64,000 nt of DNA. It comes from Eubacterium sp. OM08-24 (GTDB lineage: Bacteria; Bacillota; Clostridia; Oscillospirales; Acutalibacteraceae). Numbering within the stretch: position 1 is the stretch's first letter; every line of letters starts with the position of its first letter. Made by a program: the position numbers and the translations under genes. Shown here piece after piece: positions 20,195 to 28,128 of this stretch. The notes under the pieces are model-generated. The model was not told where the DNA came from, ran no database searches, and was given only the letters and a program-made list of their open reading frames with translations. Where the stretch lies: positions 33,057-97,056 of the forward strand of contig NZ_QSTA01000006.1 of the NCBI RefSeq assembly GCF_003438075.1, written 5' to 3'.

Positions 20195-20246
20195 ATAGAA
20201 CATATGTTCTATATATAATTTTAGCGTATAAATTCAAAGTTGTCAA
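20195..20246 (-). promoter_or_regulatory. Strong promoter overlapped by a LexA-box-like palindrome
   Basis: Read on the minus strand, TTGACA (20246-20241) is followed after 17 bases by TAAAAT (20223-20218). The expected transcription start falls in a perfect 18-bp palindrome ATAGAACATATGTTCTAT (20195-20212), whose core GAAC-N4-GTTC matches the Gram-positive LexA box. The layout predicts repression by LexA and induction by DNA damage. Another dimeric repressor remains possible. Confidence 0.65.
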
Positions 20247-20361
20247 GAAAATCAATAATACTTTTTTGCAAACTAGTTAATTAAAATAGTTTTTGAAATA
20301 TAAACATATTTTTCACTAAATAAAAACGAGATAAACAATAAAGGTCATCTCGTTTAATTAC

Positions 20362-20405
20362 ATCCTATTCGGTTTCGAACAATAATTATATTTAACATCT
20401 TTGAG
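20362..20405. other. IME-B attachment junction at the distal end
   Basis: On the minus strand virB4 sequence CTTAAA ends at core GA (plus TC at 20398-20399), followed by the element half-site TGTTAAATATAATTATT. The CGAATAGGAT motif (plus 20362-20371) lies 27 bases inside the core. This mirrors IME-A, where it lies 28 bases inside. Confidence 0.8.
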
Positions 20406-21381
20406 TCTTTTATTAGTATCAAGCAATCCCTTAACACCGAAACAGAGGAAACTGTCGTCGGTAATGTTGGTGTGACCGTTGAAATACTTTGATTCTGAAC
20501 CTACACACATACTATGAATACCCAGACAAACCTCCTGCAAGATTTCTTCTGTATAAAGATACTTTCGCTTGTGGTCGTAGGTCATATATTCTTCCTCACA
20601 CAAGTCATAAAAGTCAGACATAACAGGAAAGTCGGTAGGCTTTTTTGTGCTGTAATTTGTTGTATCTGTAATACCGAATCGTGCGTACAGCTTCATAAGC
20701 AGAATTTCAATTGTATCAAGCTGTGCGTCCGTGAAATCCTTGTAGGTTCTGAAAAAATCTTTCAAAAACGCAATGTGCTGTGAAAGTCGTGTTACCTTGT
20801 TAAATGCAGGCGGTGCGTCCTTATCGATCTCATCCTGACCGTCATTTCATGCTTTTGGCTCAAGGGGATTGATTTTGTATTTGCCTGACATAAAATCAAT
20901 GTAACAACCGCCAAGGGCATTTGTCAGATCCTCATATTCCGCTTCGGGATCAAGGCAAATTATTTTCTTTCCGCTTTCTCTTATGTTGGTTAAAATCAAT
21001 TTAAGAAGATAACTTTTGCCCTGACCTGAGTTTCCAAGAATAAGGATGTTGCTCGTTGTCTTGTCCTCTGTTCGCCTGTCAAAGTCAACAAGGATATTAG
21101 TGCCGTATTTATCTCTGCCGATGTACAAGCCGTTTGGATCTGTCTTACCACTGAAATTAAACGGAAACAAATTTGCAACAGATGAAGCAGGCAGAACACG
21201 CTCGTATAAACTTCCGAACTGATTACTTCCGATAGGATTTACAGACAAAAATCCTTCTTTCTGCCGTAAAGTTAGGCGGTCAACTTCAATCTTTGAACGA
21301 GTAAGTTCCATTGCAATATCGGTTTGCAACTCCTTTAATTTCTGTTTGCTCTTGGCTTTAAGTTCTATAAACACAGAGCAA
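20400..21381 (-). pseudogene. virB4: VirB4-like conjugal transfer ATPase, middle part
   Basis: The middle part of the ICE virB4. It starts in frame with the N-terminal piece (LLHC-SVFIELKAKSK), carries Walker A LGNSGQGKSYLLKL and continues through FNGHTNITDDSFLCFGVKGLLDTNKRLKD to the IME-B junction. A TGA at 20849-20847 replaces the Trp codon expected after NPLEPKA; the frame continues without shift after it, so this is a nonsense mutation, not an indel. Joining the three pieces gives 1838 bases, which is 613 codons once the single C-terminal deletion is repaired. That length arithmetic independently supports the junctions. Confidence 0.88.
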
Positions 21382-21400
21382 TGAAGCAGTGTTGCTTATC
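21372..21400. other. IME-A attachment junction at the recombinase end
   Basis: On the minus strand the element half-site GATAAGCAACACTGCTT is followed by core CA (plus TG at 21382-21383) and then virB4 TTGCTCTGTG. Joined with the distal end it forms a palindrome GATAAG-n4-ACTGC-n6-GCAGT-n4-CTTATC centred on CA. Confidence 0.8.
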
Positions 21401-21418
21401 GGATAAAAAATTCTTATT

Positions 21419-21449
21419 GAACACCCGAGATTTTTCTTCTCGGGTGTTC
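21419..21449 (-). terminator. Terminator after the IME-A recombinase
   Basis: A perfect 12-bp stem GAACACCCGAGA / TCTCGGGTGTTC with a seven-base loop lies 22 bases after the recombinase stop, followed on the minus strand by AATAAGAATTTTTT. It shields the virB4 remnant from recombinase transcription. Confidence 0.75.
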
Positions 21450-21470
21450 GCTTATTAATTGAGGTTCTGA

Positions 21471-23099
<1,629 letters not shown>

Positions 23100-23135
23100 T
23101 CATTCCTTTCCGAGTGTTATCAACTCTATCAAATC

Positions 23136-23179
23136 AAACCGAATAGGATTACGACTACACAATATTCCTATTCGGCTTG
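23136..23179 (-). promoter_or_regulatory. Inverted CGAATAGGA motif upstream of the IME-A recombinase
   Basis: CAAACCGAATAGGAT at 23136-23150 faces ATTCCTATTCGGCTTG at 23164-23179 across 13 bases, between the TnpW-like gene and the recombinase start. It corresponds closely to 10900-10944 in IME-B. Conservation between otherwise diverged elements suggests a regulatory role. Confidence 0.55.
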
Positions 23180-23192
23180 AATATCCAGACTT

Positions 23193-23399
23193 TTATTCAG
23201 GTTTTTCACCTGAAACAAGATACTTTATTTTATCTGATACGGTATTATGTTTTTGCTCGTCCGCTATAGGAAATATATCCTGCACACAATAAGATGTGTT
23301 ATCAATTTCAACTACATTCATTTTACATATATGCCTGCGTTTAAAAGCAAGGCTCGTAAGGTTATGTTCTTCTGAAAATGTATTATTGTTTTTCTCCAT
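23193..23399 (-). CDS. TnpW-like small protein of IME-A
   Basis: ATG 23399 is chosen because AAAGGAG stands nine bases upstream; longer frames have no ribosome site. The 68-residue product has LTSLAFKRRHICKMNVVEID and YCVQDIFPIADEQK, aligning with the IME-B protein over the central RRH and V-D/S-IFP positions. It precedes the recombinase in the same order as in IME-B. It is a candidate directionality factor or regulator; the function is inferred from position only. Confidence 0.68.
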   Translation of the reverse strand: MEKNNNTFSEEHNLTSLAFKRRHICKMNVVEIDNTSYCVQDIFPIADEQKHNTVSDKIKYLVSGEKPE

Positions 23400-23418
23400 T
23401 AAATGCTCCTTTCTCCAA

Positions 23419-24887
23419 CTACATTTGCATAGTCGGACTGTCATCAATTTCTTCATCTTCATATTCAATATTTTCTTCTTTTGATATTGCACCTGTAATC
23501 AATCCGGCGGTAAGACCAAGCAAAGTACCAATATCACTTCCATTTTGCTCAGCTGTAATCCGTTTTCTGCGTTCTTCTTCATCTTCAGATTCATCATCTA
23601 TTATCCAAGAAAGTGATTCAGCAAGAGAGTTGACACCGCCGAGGACATTATGGTTATTGCTATCCATTTTAGAGTTGTCAGGAGTGTTGACTTTTTCACC
23701 TGTGAAGCTATTGCTAATTCCAGTTCCTGACCTTTTTGCAAGGTATTGTTCAAAAACCCTTCTTGAATCTTCCCAACCTGTTGTATAGACTCGGTCATCT
23801 GCATTTGCACAGACCTGATTTCTTTCAGCGTCTGTACCGAAACTTTCTTCAGCTCCGTCTGACAATTTTTCGAGATTGATTCCATATTGTCTTTGTTGAT
23901 TTCCAGAATTCTCTCCAGATATTCCACAATCTGGTCGTCCGTTGAGATTTTTGAAATCAGGTTGTAAAGTTCCGGCTGAAAGGTTATTGCCGTTCTCAGC
24001 AGGGTGAGTTCTTCTTCCTTGACCTGTGACGGAATCGAAATCACTTTCGTTTCTCCCGATAGTAGCTCTATCGCTGTCAGTGAGTTGCTGTTTCTCTGCT
24101 TGAGGCTTTCCAAAATATTGTTCTTGCCTGTATCTGAATTCATTTTCCATACTTCCTTTCAAATATTTATCGTTGTGTAGTTTAATATCTCTGCACTTCA
24201 TTTTGTTCGGGCATTGATAGGTGATGTATTTCCTGCCATCAGTCCAAGTCACCGAATAACCCATAATTGACATTGCGTTTATGAAATCCTCCTTGTTTCC
24301 GCTTATGTTCATAGCTTTGTCTATGTCATTCATCAGTTTGAATTTCCAGTTCTGACCTTTGACTGCGGTGCGGTATTCGTAGAGATTTTAATACCGTTCT
24401 TGCTGTAAGCCTCAAGAGTTGAAAGGCTATGCTGTCTGAAAATTTCATCGCTCAATGCTCGTAATGATTTGAGTGTGTTTGGATTCTGACGGAGTTTTTT
24501 ACCATTCTCAAAGCTGACAGAGTTGATAACAAAGTGAGAGTGGATGTGTTGTGCATCACAATGTGTTGCAACCAAAACTTCATATCCTGTCCACGCTTTC
24601 TCGGCAAACTCTAATGCAACCTCATGAGCTTTCTGCGGAGTAATATTTTCTTCCGGCGAGAAAGATTGAACATACTGGTAGAAATTCATACAGTCCGTCT
24701 TTTTATACGATTTCTTTGTTGCAAGGAATTCTGAAAAAACATTCTCACCGTCACAGTTAATTCCGCTGATAAGTCTTTGATTTAAAATTTCATCGTAAAC
24801 TTTTTTGTCCTGACAACAGTAATCAATTACACCTTTCATTGCACTGATTGATTGCTTAGACTCACGAATGTATGTCACGGTCGCCAT
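23419..24887 (-). pseudogene. Mobilization relaxase of IME-A, frameshifted
   Basis: The N-terminal frame (ATG 24887, MATVTYIRESKQS) holds the catalytic motif THCDAQHIHSHFVINSV and ends prematurely near 24333. The second frame continues the family sequence (EYRTAVKGQNWKFKL, then the same MKCRD-KLH-KYLK-MENEFR block as in IME-B). A single missing base near 24380, between STA and EYR codons, explains the shift. The restored protein would be about 490 residues with an acidic tail ending DDSPTMQM. As written only the nuclease half is made, so self-directed mobilization of IME-A is doubtful unless the shift is a sequencing error. Confidence 0.75.
23601..24143 (-). CDS. MobB-like coiled-coil membrane protein nested in the relaxase frame
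   Basis: A 180-residue frame with its own ATG, a long helical/coiled-coil body (about 60-150) and a C-terminal membrane segment LKWIAITIMSSAVSTLLL. It lies entirely inside the relaxase C-terminal frame (23419-24333) in another phase. IME-B has the equivalent protein in the equivalent place with only partial overlap, which argues that both frames are real. RSF1010 MobB is similarly embedded in mobA. A membrane-tethered relaxosome helper is the likely role. Confidence 0.55.
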   Translation of the reverse strand: MNSDTGKNNILESLKQRNSNSLTAIELLSGETKVISIPSQVKEEELTLLRTAITFQPELYNLISKISTDDQIVEYLERILEINKDNMESISKNCQTELKKVSVQTLKEIRSVQMQMTESIQQVGKIQEGFLNNTLQKGQELELAIASQVKKSTLLTTLKWIAITIMSSAVSTLLLNHFLG

Positions 24888-25198
24888 TACTTATCCTCCG
24901 AAAGTTTTATGATTGCGTCATAGATTTTTCTCTGCATAGCAATCGTTTCACTAAAGTTGTAGGAATTAAAAGCACCGCTGTTTATCTTTCGTGTTATCTG
25001 ATTCAGGTTATTGCCAATCCTTTTCAGTTCAACAAGTAACGGTTGCAAGTCAACTACTTTGATTTCACTTTGTAATGAAGATTTCAAAATATATTCAGTC
25101 AATGTCAGCTTAGCTTTCTTTGATTTTTTATAGATTGCTGATTTTTCGGAATCAGTTAATCTGATACTTAAGATTTGATTTCTCTTACGGGTTTCTAT
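24887..25198 (-). CDS. mobC: MobC-like mobilization protein of IME-A
   Basis: The family pattern ILSIRLTDSEKSAIYKKSKKAKLTLTEYIL begins upstream of the first ATG (25102), so the gene must start earlier. The only well-placed codon is ATA at 25198-25196, nine bases after GGAGG, giving (M)ETRKRNQILSIRL. Either AUA is used as a weak start or the ATG has mutated. The helical core IGNNLNQITRKIN aligns with IME-B MobC. The stop overlaps the relaxase start. The protein should bind the oriT hairpin region just upstream. Confidence 0.65.
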   Translation of the reverse strand: METRKRNQILSIRLTDSEKSAIYKKSKKAKLTLTEYILKSSLQSEIKVVDLQPLLVELKRIGNNLNQITRKINSGAFNSYNFSETIAMQRKIYDAIIKLSEDK

Positions 25199-25217
25199 TT
25201 TTACACACCTCCGTGTT

Positions 25218-25241
25218 AAAGTGGGTCCGGGCTTCCGCCCG
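25218..25241. other. Candidate oriT core of IME-A
   Basis: AAAGTGGGTCCGGGC followed by TTCC and GCCCG forms a 5-bp GC hairpin and matches IME-B at 22 of 24 positions. The region from 25199 to 25507 has no gene; it also holds the CGCCCCAATTGCGATTTTT stretch (25351-25370) seen in related form in IME-B and near the ICE relaxase. Position directly before mobC supports oriT. Confidence 0.55.
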
Positions 25242-25507
25242 ACTTTATGCCTTTGGCGGACAGCCGGGCGCTCTGCTTGCCCCTGACAAGTCCGGGAAAT
25301 TTAGCCCCAACCTCTGCTACTGAAAATAAACTTTCAATTCTGCCGTAAATTCGCCCCAATTGCGATTTTTACTTGCAGTCGGATAACTTCCTCCACCTCT
25401 GCAAAATAATCGCACAAATCGGCAACGCCGGCGAAACAAATGCCTTGCGACGATAAATGAATAAGAAAACGGTACTCTCGTTGTATCTATCGTCACTTTT
25501 TATTACA

Positions 25508-25819
25508 CTATGAATTCACAACAGAAGGATCAAATAAGTAGTACATATTACTGCTGTTAGAATTGTTCCATCTCTTCCTTAACTTCACTTGGACTAACCC
25601 AATTTTTTCAAGTGATCTCAAGCATTTGATTACAGTATTCTTTGTCAGATGACACTTCTCGCAAATCATTCTCAGCGATGGAAAACAACTGAGCTTTTCT
25701 CTGTCGGCGAACATAAGTAGACAGCAATAAACTGCAATTGTATTTGCGGGCAAATTAAAATCAAATATTTTATTGCTGACTATAAAGAAATCCTTGTGCT
25801 GTACCGTTGTATCATTCAA
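25508..25819 (-). CDS. Winged-helix replication-initiator-like protein
   Basis: A 103-residue protein with a winged-helix pattern: IFDFNLPANTIAVYCCLLMFAD, then SLRMICEKCHLTKNTVIKCLRSLEKIGLVQV as helix-turn-helix and wing. This is the N-terminal DNA-binding module seen in phage and plasmid replication initiators of Firmicutes, here without a C-terminal domain. It takes the place of the RepA-like ATPase in IME-B, so a role in replicating the excised circle is plausible, though it could be a simple regulator. It ends close to a repeat-like ACGATAAAT tract similar to one in IME-B. Confidence 0.6.
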   Translation of the reverse strand: MNDTTVQHKDFFIVSNKIFDFNLPANTIAVYCCLLMFADREKLSCFPSLRMICEKCHLTKNTVIKCLRSLEKIGLVQVKLRKRWNNSNSSNMYYLFDPSVVNS

Positions 25820-26058
25820 AAATTTTTTCTCCCTTCTTCTTCCTCTGCAGTTGATAATATCTTTACTTGAGTTTTGTTATGTAACTCTTGTTAGTTGTAA
25901 TAGAAATATTGAACCACCTGATAGAAAATTTAAACTATCCTCCTGTCACTGGTTACAAGCATATTTTCATCACTCTCCTTTGTCCTCTAATATATAAATG
26001 TCAAAGTTTTTAAAATCACAGAAATTTCCGTGACAGAGTAAAATTATTTCTTAGTATA

Positions 26059-26087
26059 TTGTGATATTGTCGGTTCAGTGATATAAT
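26059..26087 (+). promoter_or_regulatory. Promoter of the IME-A DUF6076-like/sigma operon
   Basis: TTGTGA at 26059-26064 and a perfect TATAAT at 26082-26087 are 17 bases apart. GAGG follows directly before the gene. It is expected to drive both 26106-27284 and the sigma-like gene. The remaining 25820-26058 interval shows no gene. Confidence 0.7.
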
Positions 26088-26105
26088 ACTTTTGAGGTGA
26101 GAGAA

Positions 26106-27284
26106 TTGAGCTATATTGAAAGGTACGAAAATAAAATCACAACTATTGATTATTTCGCAGTAGATTTTGATGAAAAGAATATAATTTTAAACAACGAGAA
26201 ACTACCGCTTGGATATATAAGCAACTGCATTGCCAATCTTCCAAAGGAGTTCGCAACCAATCTACTGATTCACAGCGGTAAGATAAATCGTCATTGGCAG
26301 GAGCTTAAATTAAACGGTTACAGCAGAAAATTATTTATGGATATATTTGCTGACATAAATAAAATGATTGACTATATGCAATCACTTGAGCCTTTTAAAT
26401 ATTTTGATATTGAAAAATCAAGAACGACTGTTTCAAAATTGTTTGGTAAAGATGCACTTGATGATTACGAGTATCTTTTGAAGCATCTAAAAATCAATTA
26501 CGGAAGAACAGAAAGAAACGAAATTGCAAGGCTTGAAGAAATAGAGAATAAATCAAAGACCGCTGAAAATGTTTTGAGAGCATATTCATATATCGGCGTT
26601 GATACCGCTAACTTCGGCACAATGATAATTAACTATGTAGAGAATTTTATAAAAGAAGATTCACGACAGAAAGATAACATTGCTAAATTCACTTGTGAGT
26701 TTTTCGAGAACGAAGAAGTACAAATGAACTTAGCAGCAAGCAATCCTGCGGCAATGATAAGGGACGGATTCAACCTTAAACCGATTCAATCTGCTGTTCC
26801 TACGATAAAAATTGAAAATGGTAAGTACAAAATTATAAGACGAATGTATTTCAGCAGAATGATGGATTTCTTTGTGACGGAGTTTTTTGAGGCACTTTCG
26901 CAAGGTCACTACATATGGAAGTGCGGAGTCTGCAACAAATATTTTCTTATGACTACAGCACACAAGCAGCTTTATTGCAGTACGGTAAATAAGGAATACG
27001 GTGTGCCTTGTTTCTATGTTGCAAAGCACCCTGAAATTACAAAGCGCAAAATGAAAAAGCAGAAAAAATCCGACAGTCCGTATTATGTTCTCTGGAACAG
27101 GCGATACAGCTCAATACGCCAAAATAAAAGCCTCGGCAAATACAGTAAAGCTGTATCATCCAAGGCTAAAAAGATTATCGATATGAAATTTGAGCGAGCA
27201 CAGTTTGATTTTGACTATGCTGAAAATAACTACGAAGACGAAATGAATTTAGAAAAGATTTACGAGGAAGCAATGAAAGAATAG
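26106..27284 (+). CDS. DUF6076-like zinc-ribbon protein of IME-A
   Basis: About 392 residues; TTG 26106 fits the GAGG spacing, GTG 26097 is the alternative. The Cys cluster CGVCNKYFLMTTAHKQLYCS near 278-297, with a later C and a basic tail (KRKMKKQKK), corresponds to the zinc-ribbon of the IME-B relative. The N-terminal part differs, containing acidic helical stretches. Shared position and orientation in both IMEs mark it as a backbone gene. I would guess a DNA- or RNA-binding regulator; the function is unknown. Twelve bases separate it from the sigma-like gene. Confidence 0.6.
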   Translation: MSYIERYENKITTIDYFAVDFDEKNIILNNEKLPLGYISNCIANLPKEFATNLLIHSGKINRHWQELKLNGYSRKLFMDIFADINKMIDYMQSLEPFKYFDIEKSRTTVSKLFGKDALDDYEYLLKHLKINYGRTERNEIARLEEIENKSKTAENVLRAYSYIGVDTANFGTMIINYVENFIKEDSRQKDNIAKFTCEFFENEEVQMNLAASNPAAMIRDGFNLKPIQSAVPTIKIENGKYKIIRRMYFSRMMDFFVTEFFEALSQGHYIWKCGVCNKYFLMTTAHKQLYCSTVNKEYGVPCFYVAKHPEITKRKMKKQKKSDSPYYVLWNRRYSSIRQNKSLGKYSKAVSSKAKKIIDMKFERAQFDFDYAENNYEDEMNLEKIYEEAMKE

Positions 27285-27295
27285 GCGGTGAGCAA

Positions 27296-28087
27296 ATGCA
27301 AAATGAAAACCTGCATATGTATCAGTTAGGTTACGAACCAAATAGACTTGATGATTTCAATGATTATTTTATACAGTACCTGAAAACAAACGATAGTAAA
27401 TATTTTAATGAATTTCTGCATTTCTATGAGCCTATACTTAACAGAAAAGCTGCCGAGTTTATAAAATGCAACCATATTGAAGAATACAGGTTACCTGATT
27501 TAAAACAAATTTTTGTTTCTCTACTGTGGGACGAATTGCAAAGATATTCAGCAGACGAAAAACTCCCTCTTCTGCAAATTATGAAATATAAAACTCACAA
27601 AGCGTGGTTAGAATATGTTCGTACAGACTGCGGTATTACAAAAATTGAAAGTAAAAACGCACATAACAATCTCCGTAAAGTAACATCATTATACTTCAAA
27701 ACTAAAGATAAAAAGCCGTTTGATAAAATAGTAAAAGAAATATCCGAACAATTACATCTTTCCGAGAATACTGTCATTGAGTATATAGAAGCAGCGTTAG
27801 CAACAAAATATTCTGGAAACAGAGAATCTTTTGAAATAGAGGATATTACCGCATCCGAGGATATTGTCTTTAACAACTACAAATCTAAACAAATAAAAGA
27901 AGCTATTCAATCGCTATCCCCGATAGAGCGCAAATTGCTTGAACTTACAACAGGAATCAACTTTGACACATTTGAAACAACAGAAAAGCTTTCATACAAT
28001 AAAACAGCACTTCTGCTCGGTATGACAGAAAGTGCTGTTCAAAAGAAACGCAAAAGGATTATAGAGAAACTCAAACAAATATTGTAA
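27296..28087 (+). CDS. Sigma-70-like RNA polymerase factor
   Basis: A 263-residue protein. The N-terminal half (about 20-110) has the pattern of sigma region 2 in divergent, mobile-element sigma-like factors. The C-terminal segment IQSLSPIERKLLELTTG...YNKTALLLGMTESAVQKKRKRIIEKLKQ is a typical region 4 helix-turn-helix. A ribosome site GGCGGTGAG precedes the ATG. It is the last gene before the dockerin cluster, which points the other way. It could direct transcription of IME genes or of the surface cluster; neither target is shown by the sequence. Confidence 0.65.
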   Translation: MQNENLHMYQLGYEPNRLDDFNDYFIQYLKTNDSKYFNEFLHFYEPILNRKAAEFIKCNHIEEYRLPDLKQIFVSLLWDELQRYSADEKLPLLQIMKYKTHKAWLEYVRTDCGITKIESKNAHNNLRKVTSLYFKTKDKKPFDKIVKEISEQLHLSENTVIEYIEAALATKYSGNRESFEIEDITASEDIVFNNYKSKQIKEAIQSLSPIERKLLELTTGINFDTFETTEKLSYNKTALLLGMTESAVQKKRKRIIEKLKQIL

Positions 28088-28128
28088 AATACTTGAAGAG
28101 AATTCTAGCTTTTATAATCTATATGCTA

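Noticed and set aside
20847..20849. Possible use of UGA as tryptophan
   Set aside because: UGA serves as the normal stop of several intact genes here (for example the ATGA overlap at 4526 and the small protein ending at 63098), so this single case is a nonsense mutation.
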